From NCBI RefSeq assembly GCF_038096175.1, contig NZ_CP151099.1:4941484-5005483 (forward strand): a stretch of 64,000 nucleotides of DNA. Direction: 5' to 3'. Source of the stretch: Nostoc sp. UHCC 0302. GTDB taxonomy: Bacteria > Cyanobacteriota > Cyanobacteriia > Cyanobacteriales > Nostocaceae. Position numbers and translations under genes: made by a program. Below, in pieces: positions 56,581 through 64,000 of this stretch. Within the stretch, counting starts at the first letter, position 1; each line of letters begins with the position of its first letter. The notes beneath the pieces were generated by a model. The model saw nothing but the letters and a program-made list of their open reading frames with translations, was not told the origin of the DNA and did not search any database.

Positions 56581-57141
56581 ATGCTGACCAATATTCGCCT
56601 AATAAGTGTTAAAGAATATCACCAAATGGCGGAAACGGGAATTTTTCATCCTGAAGAACGCTTAGAATTAATCGCGGGACAAATCATCAGAATGTCAGCA
56701 AAAGGAACTGCTCACGAATCAGCAATTACCCGCACAGAAAGATTATTACGTCAACGTTTGGGCGACAAAGTTTTATTAAGAATTCAGTCACCAGTGCAAC
56801 TTGATGATTACTCGGAACCAGAACCAGATATTTCAGTGGTGAAGCCCAATCCACTAGATTATGATGATCACCACCCCAATGCTTCTGAAGTATTTTTACT
56901 GATTGAAATAGCTGATTCTAGTCTCAAATATGATCAAGAAGTCAAAGCGCTCGCATATTCTAAATCAGGTATTATTGAGTACTGGATTTTAGATATCAAT
57001 AGACGTAAATTGTATATGTATCGTCTTCCTAGTCCAGATGGCTATCACAGTGAGAGTATACTTGCAGAGGATGTGACAATTTCACCTTTAGCCTTTGATG
57101 ATTGTGCTATCACAATTCGGGAATTATTGCGAAAAGTCTAG
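56581..57141 (+). CDS. Uma2 family (DUF820) putative endonuclease
   Basis: A 186-residue protein of the Uma2 family: VKEYHQMAETGIFHPEERLE, IAGQIIRMSAKGTAHE, PEPDISVVKP (Asp of the nuclease-like core) and IEIADSSLKYDQEVKALAYS (E...K). ATG 56581 is preferred; a GTG three codons upstream overlaps the repeated segment. It is bracketed by two copies of the uvrB 3' end, which suggests insertion behind uvrB. Function in the cell unknown. Confidence 0.85.
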   Translation: MLTNIRLISVKEYHQMAETGIFHPEERLELIAGQIIRMSAKGTAHESAITRTERLLRQRLGDKVLLRIQSPVQLDDYSEPEPDISVVKPNPLDYDDHHPNASEVFLLIEIADSSLKYDQEVKALAYSKSGIIEYWILDINRRKLYMYRLPSPDGYHSESILAEDVTISPLAFDDCAITIRELLRKV

Positions 57142-57144
57142 GAA

Positions 57145-57194
57145 GCGATTGCATTAAACATCTGTGGGATAAAATGCTAGGACGTTAACGTAAA
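57145..57194 (+). repeat. Direct repeat, copy 2 (uvrB 3' end duplicate)
   Basis: Matches 56527-56576 at 45 of 50 positions. Four differences are C to T and one is G to A relative to copy 1. It still encodes IKHLWDKMLGR and a stop. No gene is seen from here to 57527. Confidence 0.85.
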
Positions 57195-57527
57195 GCTTAT
57201 TATTCGTTCGTCACTTTTACCCCTGCGCGTGAGCTTTTTAAAATATTGCAATGCGATCGCTCTTACATTAAAAAATAGCTAAAGCTTTCTGCTGCTTATC
57301 ACTTGAGTATTGTTCCTGGACTTTTTTGACTTTTTGTGGTAAAGGCTTTTTTAGTGGAAGCGATCGCTCTTCACGCTATTAATTGTGTTCTAATCTCTGT
57401 CAATATTCAAGTCAGATTCGATTTTATCCTTTTGTTCGTCTCTACTTATTTATCTGAGAAGTAGCAACTTAGAAAATCTTGCGGTGTCAAAATTGGAATT
57501 CTGGTAAATTTTATCAACACCAATAAA
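57195..57527. other. Gene-free spacer
   Basis: Contains two HIP1 octamers or near-matches and no supportable gene. Confidence 0.4.
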
Positions 57528-57788
57528 CTAGTTATAAATATCTCGGCGATGTCCAATCTTGTGAATTGTGATTAACTGCGTTTCTGTATTAAAGGAATAG
57601 ATAATTCGATAGTCACCTACTCTAAGTTTAAACAGACCACTGAGGTCAGCGCTAAGAGCTTGGGGACTTACGTTATCAAAATTCTGAGATAGCCAATGAA
57701 CTTTACGTATAATGCGTTCTTGGATAGTTAAGGTGAGTGCTTCTAAATCGTTAGTAGCTCCTTTCGTGAATTCAACACAATAACTCAT
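57528..57788 (-). CDS. RelE/ParE-family toxin
   Basis: An 86-residue toxin of type II toxin-antitoxin modules. YCVEFTKGATNDLEALTLTI, LFKLRVGDYRIIYSF and ITIHKIGHRRDIY are the RelE/ParE superfamily core, including the Arg of the GDYRIIY strand and the final HRRDIY. The ATG at 57788 overlaps the antitoxin stop (ATGA), showing translational coupling. As a RelE relative it would cleave mRNA at the ribosome; a ParE-like gyrase poison is less likely. Confidence 0.88.
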   Translation of the reverse strand: MSYCVEFTKGATNDLEALTLTIQERIIRKVHWLSQNFDNVSPQALSADLSGLFKLRVGDYRIIYSFNTETQLITIHKIGHRRDIYN

Positions 57789-58003
57789 TCCCACTGCAAA
57801 CCCAGTTTTTTCGCTATTTCTTCAGCCAAAACTCCACTTTCTCCCGCTTGAGTGCGCTGTAAGGAGTCTAGTAGTTGTTGCTTCACTTCTGGCTTTAGTT
57901 GTTTACCTTCGTCGGGGTCAATCAGCAGAGATTGAATGGTTTCAGCAACAGTTTCCTGAATCAGTAACTTGAGTTCTTCAATAGTCAAATCTTTGACTTG
58001 CAT
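57785..58003 (-). CDS. Antitoxin of the RelE-type module
   Basis: A 72-residue helical protein directly upstream of the toxin, sharing a 4-base overlap. MQVKDLTIEELKLLIQETVA, DEGKQLKPEVKQQLLDSLQR and LAEEIAKKLGLQWE are typical of small cyanobacterial RelE-partner antitoxins. It lacks an obvious ribbon-helix-helix, so the DNA-binding mode is unclear. It should neutralise the toxin by direct binding. Confidence 0.8.
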   Translation of the reverse strand: MQVKDLTIEELKLLIQETVAETIQSLLIDPDEGKQLKPEVKQQLLDSLQRTQAGESGVLAEEIAKKLGLQWE

Positions 58004-58069
58004 AAGGTCGATAAATAATAACTGTTTACCTTATTGTGGCATAACGCTTTTCTTTTAGGTCTTTGATAA

Positions 58070-58275
58070 AACTGCCTGCGGTACACTGCGTGTAGCTTGC
58101 TTCTCCGTAGGAGTACGCGCCTACACAGGCTTTCGTCCGCCTGCGCGGACTAAGGTAAAATTAAGGTTTTGAAACCTACGGAGGTGGGTTTTGTATTTCG
58201 ACTCCGCTCAACACAAGTTTGTGTAGACGCGGTTTCTAACCGCCCATTTCGCTGTAGGTGTTTTGGTGGAGGATA
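58070..58275. repeat. Dispersed repeat cluster
   Basis: GCGTGTAGCTTGCTTCTCCG, CGTCCGCCTGCGCGGACTAA, AAACCTACGGAGGTGGGTTT and GTGTAGACGCGGTTTCTAACC modules follow one another. These are common repeat modules of filamentous cyanobacteria. The small open frame through them is not taken as a gene. Confidence 0.7.
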
Positions 58276-58303
58276 TAAAAGCGCCGCTTGGGGGATGGTA
58301 TTT

Positions 58304-58546
58304 TTATTCATCAGTGTCAGGTATTACTTCTTCTGCTGTCGCTTTATTCTCAGAAATGTCAATGGCTTGTAAAACCTGTTTAACTATTTTTGGGTGCAAT
58401 ATTTTTCCTGAATGAAAAGAAATCACTACTCTCACTTCTTCTCGAAAATAAATACTGTGACTTCCTTTACTTCTAATTTGAATAAAGCCTACATCTAATA
58501 AAAGTTTTTCAGCTTCCGTTGCAGTCAAATGTGGCAGCTTAGGCAA
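58304..58546 (-). CDS. hicA: HicA family toxin
   Basis: An 80-residue mRNA interferase with the double-stranded RNA-binding-like fold: LTATEAEKLLLDVGFIQIRS, KGSHSIYFRE with the catalytic His (GSH), and HSGKILHPKIVKQVLQ. It starts with TTG 58546, because no ATG or GTG is available and the MPKLP start is typical. It overlaps hicB by eight bases. The order hicB-hicA is reversed from the commonest arrangement. Confidence 0.88.
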   Translation of the reverse strand: MPKLPHLTATEAEKLLLDVGFIQIRSKGSHSIYFREEVRVVISFHSGKILHPKIVKQVLQAIDISENKATAEEVIPDTDE

Positions 58547-58763
58547 CTTTTACCTCCAAGGTTATTGTGAATGTTTCCTTGTTCTGAAGCGCCTGTTTTT
58601 CTGAATTTGACAAGGTTTCTATATAAAGCTCAACAGCTTCTTTAATATTTGTCTGTACTTCTTCTAGGGAATCACCTTGAGATTGACAACCAGGAAGTTC
58701 AGGACAATAAGCATAATATCCATATTCATCTTTTTCGATAACAATGCTAACTTTATACGACAT
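58539..58763 (-). CDS. hicB: HicB family antitoxin
   Basis: A 74-residue antitoxin with the HicB partial RNase H-like fold: VSIVIEKDEYGYYAYCPELP then GCQSQGDSLEEVQTNIKEAV. It lacks a C-terminal DNA-binding domain, so autoregulation may need another factor. It is upstream of hicA and translationally coupled to it. Confidence 0.88.
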   Translation of the reverse strand: MSYKVSIVIEKDEYGYYAYCPELPGCQSQGDSLEEVQTNIKEAVELYIETLSNSEKQALQNKETFTITLEVKVA

Positions 58764-58805
58764 ATTAAAGTTACCTTTACTTGTTCAATAACTATTATCA
58801 CCTCT

Positions 58806-58944
58806 TATAGCGGTTCCCAATTGCATGGAATACAGACCTAACCCCCAGCCCCTTCCCTTCAAGGGAAGGGGAGTAAGATTCAAAGCCTCTCTCCTAAAAG
58901 GAGAGAGGTCAAAACTGTACTGCACCCAAGCGAGAACCGCTATA
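58806..58944. mobile_element. MITE-like element, 139 bp
   Basis: Terminal inverted repeats TATAGCGGTTC (58806-58816) and GAACCGCTATA (58934-58944) enclose two hairpins, CCCCTTCCCTT/AAGGGAAGGGG and CCTCTCTCCT/AGGAGAGAGG. There is no coding capacity. The ends begin and finish with TA, as expected for an IS630/Tc1-type target. A transposase is not present in this window. Confidence 0.75.
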
Positions 58945-59166
58945 TCCCCCTCTCGTTAGGAAGCATCAGGACGAGAAAATCAGGTTTAGCGATAAATTCG
59001 TTGCAAAAACCGTAACCACAACTGCAACCTGAAACCGCAACCGTAAAATCAACATAAAGTTTCAGCAATATTACTGGCGACAATTAAATAATTTACTAAT
59101 AATCGGAATTGATGCCGACGAGATAGGGCTGTAAATAATCACTGATTGAGGCTGTGAGGCTAAAGA
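58945..59166. promoter_or_regulatory. Upstream region of the CHAT-TPR gene
   Basis: Gene-free. AACCGTAACCACAACTGC is repeated in variant form nearby (59009-59048). The promoter has not been located. Confidence 0.35.
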
Positions 59167-62100
59167 ATGAAGAGAAGTGCAAAGTCTCAACGAGTTTGTT
59201 GGCAGTTTCTACCAAAATTGACCCGCTACAGTTTAACTTTATTGCTGAGTGCGGTAATGCTTGCTGATGCTATGGGGGCGACACCGAGAAACCAAGGGTT
59301 GCAGATAGCACAGCAGCCAGAAACCACTCAACAAAATGCCACTCGCGCTGCTGCGGAACGGGTTATTCAAGAGGGAATGCAGCTTGCTGAACGAGGGACA
59401 GCAGAATCACTGCGACAGGCGATTGGGAAATACCAAGAAGCGCTGAAGCTTTGGCAACAAATTGATGATAAAGACTGGGAAGCCATTACCCTCGTTGGCA
59501 TTGGCAAAGTCTACAACTCATTAGGAGAAAAGCAAGAAGCACTCAAATGCTACAACCAAGCTTTACCCCTATACCGTGCAGTGGGGGACAGGAAAGGTGA
59601 AGCTGCCACTCTCAACAACATTGGCAATGTCTACTCTGATTTAGGAGAAAACCAAGAAGCACTCAAATATTACAACCAAGCTTTACCGATACGCCATGCA
59701 GTGGGGGATAGGGCAGGAGAAGCCACCATCCTCAACAATATTGGCAATGTCTACTCTTATTTAGAAGAAAATCAAGAAGCCCTCAAATACTACAACCAAG
59801 CTTTACCGATACGCCATGCAGTGGGGGATAGGGCAGGAGAAGCCACCATCCTCAACAATATTGGCAATGTCTACTCTTATTTAGGAGAAAAGCAAGAAGC
59901 CCTCAAATACTACAATCAAGCTTTACCGATACGCCATGCAGTGGGGGACAGAACAGGGGAAGCCGCCACCCTCAACAATATTGGTGCTGTCTACTCTGAT
60001 TTAGGAGAAAAGCAAGAAGCCCTCAAATACCTCAACCAAGCCTTACCCATAACCCGTACAGAGGGGGACAGGGGAGAAGAAGCCAGCACCCTCAATAATA
60101 TTGGCTTAGTCTACTATTATTTAGGAGAAAAGCAAGAAGCGCTCAAATACTATAACCAAGCTTTACCCATATACCATGCTGTGGGGGACAGGGGAAGCGA
60201 AGCCACCACCCTCAACAATATTGGCTTAGTCTACGACTCATTAGGAGAAAAACAAGAAGCGCTCAAATACTACAACCAAGCTTTACCCATACTCCGTGCA
60301 GTGAGGAACAGGGGTAGCGAAGCCGCTACCCTCAATAATATTGGCTTAGTCTACGGCTCATTAGGAGAAAAGCAAGAAGCGCTCAAATACTACAACCAAG
60401 CTTTACCTCTAGTCCGCGCAGTGGGGTACAGGGGAGGGGAAGCCATCACCCTCGTTGGCATTGGCGCTGTCTACTTCTCACTAGGAGAAAACCAAGAAGC
60501 GCTCAAATACTACAACCAAGCTTTACCGATACTCCGTGCAGTGAGGGACAGGGGAAGCGAAGCCACCACCCTCTTTAACATGGCTTTCCTAGAACGTAGT
60601 CGCGGTAATCTACAACAAGCCCAAACACATATTCAAGCTGCTATTGAAATCATTGAAGATTTACGCACCAAAATAGCTAACAAAGAACTACGCGCTTCTT
60701 ACTTTGCCTCAGTTCAAAATTACTACAAGTTCTACACCGACCTGCTGATGGAACAGGACAAAAAAGACCCATCAAAAGGATACGATGCATTGGCACTGGA
60801 AGTTAGCGATCGCTCCCGCGCCCGTGGTCTAATTGAACTACTAACCGAAGCTAAAATCGATATTAAAAAAGGCATTGACCCAACACTTTTAGCAGAAGAA
60901 CGCCGTTTGCAATTACAAATTAATGCTAGAGAAAAATTATTATCAGAACTATCAAGTAAAAAAGAAACCCCAGAACAACTTTTAACCAATACCAAACAAC
61001 AAATCGAAGACATACTCAAACAACAGCGAGAACTTCAGATACAAATCCGCGCCAAAAACCCGGAATATGCCGATTTGATATATCCCCAACCTCTGACTCT
61101 CAAAGAAATTCAGCAACAACTAGATAAAGACACACTGCTATTGCAATATTCTTTAGGTGAAGAACGTAGCTATCTTTGGGCTGTCACACCCGACTCTCTC
61201 TATAGCTATGAACTCCCAGCAAGTGAAAAGATAGACAAAGCAGCCAAGAATTTATACAACAATTACTTAATTAATCCTGGAATGCAGGGAGGTTCGCCAG
61301 AAGATACAGGGAAAGCTGCTAATGAACTGAGTCAACTAATCCTCGCGCCAGTTGCTGATAAGTTGGGAAAAAAACGCCTAGTAATTGTTGGTGATGATGC
61401 TTTACAATACATCCCCTTTGCGGCATTAACTACATCAACCAAATCGGCCGATGGTTCAGATTATCAACCATTGGTAGTCAACCATGAAATTATCAGTCTA
61501 CCTTCCGCTTCCACCATTGCCATTCTCAGGAAACAAATTAAAGGGCGGATAAAAGCACCGAAAACCCTTGCCATTCTTGCAGATCCAGTATTTAGCGCTA
61601 ACGATCAGCGAGTAACTGGCAAATCTTCCAACGCTGCTAATAATAACATTGACCAGGAACTAGAAAACTCTGCGCTAAAGCGGTCTATGAGAAACATCAA
61701 CCGCAGCGAAATTCAAAGACTCGAAGGCACAGAAGAAGAGGCGCGAGAGATTCTCAAACTTGTCTCACCCTCAGAGAATATCCAAGCCTTTGGTTTTGAC
61801 GCTAACTATAACTGGGCTATCAATAAGCAACTGAGTCAATACAAGATGCTGCATTTTGCTACCCACGGCTTTCTAGACAGCACTGACCCAGAGTTATCAG
61901 GAATTGTCCTTTCTCTGATAGATAAACAAGGTAAGTCCCAAAGAGGCTTTTTGCGCCTCACTGATATCTTTAACCTCAACTTGCCAGCAGAGTTGGTGGT
62001 GCTAAGTGCCTGCGAAACCGGTCTGGGTAAAGAAGTTAAAGGAGAAGGGCTAGTGGGGTTGACAAGAGGATTAATGTATGCAGGTGCAGCGCGGGTGGTA

Positions 62101-62289
62101 GTGTCTTTATGGAGTGTTGATGATGAAGCGACATCTTTATTGATGAGCCAATTTTACAGCCAAATGTTGCAGCAAGGGAAAACTCCGGCTGCTGCCCTCA
62201 GAGCCGCACAACTAAAAATGTGGGAACAAGAAAAGTGGCGTAACCCCTATTCTTGGTCGGCTTTTACCCTGCTGGGTGAGTGGCGGTGA
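59167..62289 (+). CDS. CHAT domain protease with TPR array
   Basis: A 1040-residue protein. A hydrophobic, signal-like segment (about residues 20-37) is followed by a long tetratricopeptide array (about 75-480) of 40-residue units, each with the pattern [17 protein letters not shown]; nine units are encoded by exact 120-base periods. A helical coiled coil follows (about 570-640). The C-terminal CHAT domain (about 740-1040) has the caspase-like dyad His900 in HFATHGFLD and Cys949 in LSACETGLG, and the family end [15 protein letters not shown] proteases are used in peptide cleavage in signalling, cell death or defence. Target unknown. Confidence 0.93.
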   Translation: MKRSAKSQRVCWQFLPKLTRYSLTLLLSAVMLADAMGATPRNQGLQIAQQPETTQQNATRAAAERVIQEGMQLAERGTAESLRQAIGKYQEALKLWQQIDDKDWEAITLVGIGKVYNSLGEKQEALKCYNQALPLYRAVGDRKGEAATLNNIGNVYSDLGENQEALKYYNQALPIRHAVGDRAGEATILNNIGNVYSYLEENQEALKYYNQALPIRHAVGDRAGEATILNNIGNVYSYLGEKQEALKYYNQALPIRHAVGDRTGEAATLNNIGAVYSDLGEKQEALKYLNQALPITRTEGDRGEEASTLNNIGLVYYYLGEKQEALKYYNQALPIYHAVGDRGSEATTLNNIGLVYDSLGEKQEALKYYNQALPILRAVRNRGSEAATLNNIGLVYGSLGEKQEALKYYNQALPLVRAVGYRGGEAITLVGIGAVYFSLGENQEALKYYNQALPILRAVRDRGSEATTLFNMAFLERSRGNLQQAQTHIQAAIEIIEDLRTKIANKELRASYFASVQNYYKFYTDLLMEQDKKDPSKGYDALALEVSDRSRARGLIELLTEAKIDIKKGIDPTLLAEERRLQLQINAREKLLSELSSKKETPEQLLTNTKQQIEDILKQQRELQIQIRAKNPEYADLIYPQPLTLKEIQQQLDKDTLLLQYSLGEERSYLWAVTPDSLYSYELPASEKIDKAAKNLYNNYLINPGMQGGSPEDTGKAANELSQLILAPVADKLGKKRLVIVGDDALQYIPFAALTTSTKSADGSDYQPLVVNHEIISLPSASTIAILRKQIKGRIKAPKTLAILADPVFSANDQRVTGKSSNAANNNIDQELENSALKRSMRNINRSEIQRLEGTEEEAREILKLVSPSENIQAFGFDANYNWAINKQLSQYKMLHFATHGFLDSTDPELSGIVLSLIDKQGKSQRGFLRLTDIFNLNLPAELVVLSACETGLGKEVKGEGLVGLTRGLMYAGAARVVVSLWSVDDEATSLLMSQFYSQMLQQGKTPAAALRAAQLKMWEQEKWRNPYSWSAFTLLGEWR
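59521..60600 (+). repeat. Nine tandem 120-base units encoding TPRs
   Basis: Units begin at 59521, 59641, 59761, 59881, 60001, 60121, 60241, 60361 and 60481. Bases 59701-59760 and 59821-59880 are identical over 60 bases, which indicates recent duplication or gene conversion. Confidence 0.95.
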
Positions 62290-62385
62290 ACGTTGTAACC
62301 CCTTTTCAAACCTCTCCCGCACAGGGCTACAGTGTACACACAAATCTTTTAGACTTGCTGCATAACGTAGGCTAAGTTAATTTTT

Positions 62386-62583
62386 GCAGGTCAATGCAAC
62401 AAAGATGCAAGTCGATACAACAAAGGTGCAGGTCGATACAACAAAGGTGCAGCTCAATGCAATAAAGGTGCAGCTCAATGCAATAAAGGTGCAGGTCAAC
62501 GCAATAAAGGTGCAGGTCAACGCAATAAAGGTGCAGGTCAACGCAACAAAGGTACAGGTCGATGCAATAAAGGTGCAGGTCAA
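62386..62583. repeat. 21-base minisatellite, nine units
   Basis: Units of GCAGGTCAACGCAATAAAGG plus T and close variants start every 21 bases from 62386; a partial tenth ends at 62583. Translated on the plus strand they give heptads like VQVNAIK; the opposite strand is also open (CTFIALT). No ribosome-binding site is evident, so coding is doubtful. Confidence 0.9.
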
Positions 62584-62633
62584 AAGACTTGTGTATATAC
62601 CGTAGCTTCCCTACTAGTTAAGTAGCGAATATC

Positions 62634-62707
62634 GTAGGTTGGGTTGAGGAACGAAACCCAACAAACTCCCGAAAATGTTGGGTTTCACTTTGTTCAACCC
62701 AACCTAC
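62634..62707. mobile_element. MITE-like palindromic element, 74 bp
   Basis: Outer arms GTAGGTTGGGTTGA (62634-62647) and TCAACCCAACCTAC (62694-62707), inner arms GAAACCCAACA (62653-62663) and TGTTGGGTTTC (62676-62686). This GGTTGGGTT element is scattered in many cyanobacterial genomes. It sits just upstream of the protease gene. Confidence 0.8.
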
Positions 62708-62739
62708 TTTAAGACAAAATTTATTAGGAGTGATTTCTC

Positions 62740-63690
62740 ATGAAAAGCATATTTACATCCAGACAATTTATTCTTCCCTGCATAGCAACAATTGGGGTAG
62801 GAATTTTGGGGTTTTGGGCTTCAGTTTCAGCCAAACCACAAACCCCACCCAGGTTTACCAAAGTTGAAAATCCCGGAGAATTTAAACTAGAAGGAAAAGG
62901 GGAGCCTTCGGTGCTAAATCAGAAAGAAAAACTCCCCGGAGAAGAACGAGCAATTATTGGTTCAGATGACCGTATCCCCATGACTAGCAGAGACTACCCT
63001 TGGTCAGCCATTGGTAAAATCGAGGGGATAGGTGCTGATGGTGGCGGCTACAGTTGCACGGGAACGTTGATTGCTGAAGACGTTGTTTTGACAAATGCTC
63101 ACTGTGTCATTAACCCGGAAACCCAAAAAGTTAGTCAAGCGATGCCTACGGCGAGCTTCGCTAACGCATTTGAGCCAAACTTAGTTAATGGTGTCGTCAA
63201 AAGTAAAGCTGATATAGCCTACGCCACTAATGTTTATTACGGCACAGACTTTAAAAATGGCACATTAGCCGATTATGCAAACGACTGGGCGATTTTGAAG
63301 CTCAACAAGCCTATCGGTAAAAAATATGGTTATTTGGGCTGGAAATCCCTACCATCTTCTACTCTTGTTGGAGATATAAAAAAATTCGCCTTAGTCGGCT
63401 ATTCTGGTGATTTTCCTAACCCCAAGAAAAAAGGTTATGAAAATTTAACTGCTGGTGAAAGCATGACTGCTGGCGTTCACCTGCGATGCAGTATCCTCCG
63501 CCGTCAGGATAATTTGTTGTACCACAACTGTGATACTAATCACGGTGCTTCTGGAGGTGCAATTATCAGTAACATAAACGGCAAGTATTATATTTTAGCG
63601 CTCCACTCCGGCTCAAACGAGGTGAATGGATTGCTGTTGAACCGTGCGGTGGAAATGTCTCGCTTGGATGAATGGTTGCAACGGAATTAA
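62740..63690 (+). CDS. Secreted trypsin-like serine protease
   Basis: A 316-residue protein with a signal peptide (residues 1-31, ending VSAKPQ) and a propeptide-like region to about residue 75. The chymotrypsin-fold triad is His121 in LTNAHCV, Asp182 in YANDWAILKL and Ser271 in NHGASGGAI. It resembles V8/glutamyl-endopeptidase-like S1 proteases. Residues 134-144 (AMPTASFANAF) are encoded by a dispersed repeat and look inserted in a surface loop. AGGAG precedes the ATG. It lies downstream of the CHAT protease on the same strand. Confidence 0.9.
   Translation: MKSIFTSRQFILPCIATIGVGILGFWASVSAKPQTPPRFTKVENPGEFKLEGKGEPSVLNQKEKLPGEERAIIGSDDRIPMTSRDYPWSAIGKIEGIGADGGGYSCTGTLIAEDVVLTNAHCVINPETQKVSQAMPTASFANAFEPNLVNGVVKSKADIAYATNVYYGTDFKNGTLADYANDWAILKLNKPIGKKYGYLGWKSLPSSTLVGDIKKFALVGYSGDFPNPKKKGYENLTAGESMTAGVHLRCSILRRQDNLLYHNCDTNHGASGGAIISNINGKYYILALHSGSNEVNGLLLNRAVEMSRLDEWLQRN
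63139..63169. repeat. Dispersed repeat inside the protease gene
   Basis: GCGATGCCTACGGCGAGCTT followed by CGCTAACGCA, a module common in Nostoc genomes, is in frame here. Confidence 0.75.
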
Positions 63691-63713
63691 GGAAGTACCA
63701 AGCCTAATAACTA

Positions 63714-63884
63714 TATGCTGACTATTCTTGCTGCTTGCTTGTTCCATTAGATTATGATGATCCCCATCCCGATGCTTCTGAAGTGTTGTTACTGATTGAA
63801 ATAGCTGATTCGGGTCTCAAGTATGATCGAGAAGTCAAAGCGATCGCAATTCGGGAATTATTGCGAAAAGTCGAGGCAGTTTGA
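63714..63884 (+). pseudogene. Remnant of a Uma2-family gene
   Basis: Bases 63744-63884 encode PLDYDDPHPDASEVLLLIEI, ADSGLKYDREVKAI, then jump to AIRELLRKVEAV and a stop. This matches the Uma2 protein at 56581-57141 with the middle to C-terminal part deleted in frame. ATGCTGACTATTC at 63714 matches that gene's first bases, so the N-terminal half is also deleted. It is a scar of a second copy. Confidence 0.75.
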
Positions 63885-64000
63885 AACCGAAGCAACTGAA
63901 AATGAATAGATGATCGCATTTATCAAATTAATCCTCAGCATAGCAATTAGTTTAACAAAGGCGATCGCTCACAGCTATAAAAATTAATGATGAGCGTTAG

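Noticed and set aside
58169-58372. 67-residue plus-strand frame
   Set aside because: It runs through dispersed repeat modules and into the antisense of hicA.
59521-60600. Possible CRISPR array
   Set aside because: The 120-base units are contiguous and coding (TPRs), with no spacers.
62386-62583. Possible CRISPR array
   Set aside because: The 21-base units follow one another directly without spacers.
62377-62605. Heptad-repeat frames on both strands as protein genes
   Set aside because: Any 21-base repeat without stops is open in this way; no ribosome-binding site was seen. Kept as a repeat and a finding only.
1-64000. tRNA or rRNA genes
   Set aside because: No T-loop/acceptor combinations or rRNA segments were recognised by eye; a covariance scan would be decisive.

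Overview
The window looks like chromosomal DNA from a filamentous, probably heterocyst-forming cyanobacterium of the Nostoc/Anabaena type. The grounds are: many GCGATCGC (HIP1) octamers; heptanucleotide STRR-type repeats (CCCCAAT, ATTACGA, GTCATTG and others) in spacers and inside genes; a plant-type zeta-carotene desaturase; the sufR/sufBCDS locus; a cyanoexosortase/HpsJ/PEP-CTERM sorting system; and CHAT-TPR and Uma2-family genes. The species cannot be named from the sequence alone. No rRNA, tRNA, CRISPR array, prophage or transposase gene was recognised.

Layout. 0-7 kb: ABC-2 permease, secreted protein, peroxiredoxin Q, winged-helix protein, cobyric acid synthase, ferredoxin, a frameshifted HicB-like remnant, SRPBCC protein and zeta-carotene desaturase. 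7.2-9.5 kb: a small ribbon-helix-helix gene and a 2-kb AT-rich gene-free stretch with a candidate structured RNA. 9.5-22.9 kb: housekeeping and conserved hypothetical genes (A-type Fe-S carrier, TPR, epimerase, FHA, copper P-type ATPase, TM2, CPBP protease, Uma2, nuclease-like protein). 22.9-29 kb: sufS-sufD-sufC-sufB on the minus strand, divergent from sufR, with two SufR-type operators between sufB and sufR. 29-35 kb: small membrane proteins, YbjQ, TPR, ABC ATPase, a PEP-CTERM protein and a peptidoglycan-binding protein. 35.5-40.2 kb: a complete NAD operon (pncB-nadD-Nudix regulator-nadE) with a 27-bp palindrome upstream. 40.5-44.6 kb: an overlooked 50-aa gene between hairpins, an LCP protein and an AI-2E family transporter. 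44.6-48 kb: a broken lipoprotein serpin gene next to a secreted subtilisin-like protease. 48-51 kb: rpe, then the cyanoexosortase operon with an HpsJ-like gene. 51.9-54.3 kb: small stress-type proteins, including one built of 19-residue repeats. 54.5-58.8 kb: uvrB, a Uma2 gene bracketed by a duplicated uvrB 3' end, and RelE-type and HicAB toxin-antitoxin pairs. 59-64 kb: a large CHAT-TPR protease, a 21-bp minisatellite, a palindromic MITE, a secreted trypsin-like protease and a Uma2 remnant.

How genes work together. SufR and SufBCDS, with the upstream A-type carrier, make and deliver Fe-S clusters. PncB, NadD and NadE convert nicotinate to NAD, and the Nudix-winged-helix protein is probably their regulator. 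The cyanoexosortase and HpsJ-like protein probably process PEP-CTERM proteins such as the one at 33.6 kb. Serpin/subtilisin and CHAT/trypsin-like protease neighbourhoods suggest proteolysis outside or at the cell envelope.

Two themes stand out. First, mobile short repeats have been read into proteins (copper ATPase, SufD, PncB, a small membrane protein, a secreted protease). Second, there are several decayed genes whose lesions can be mapped to the base: the serpin, the HicB-like gene and two Uma2 fragments.
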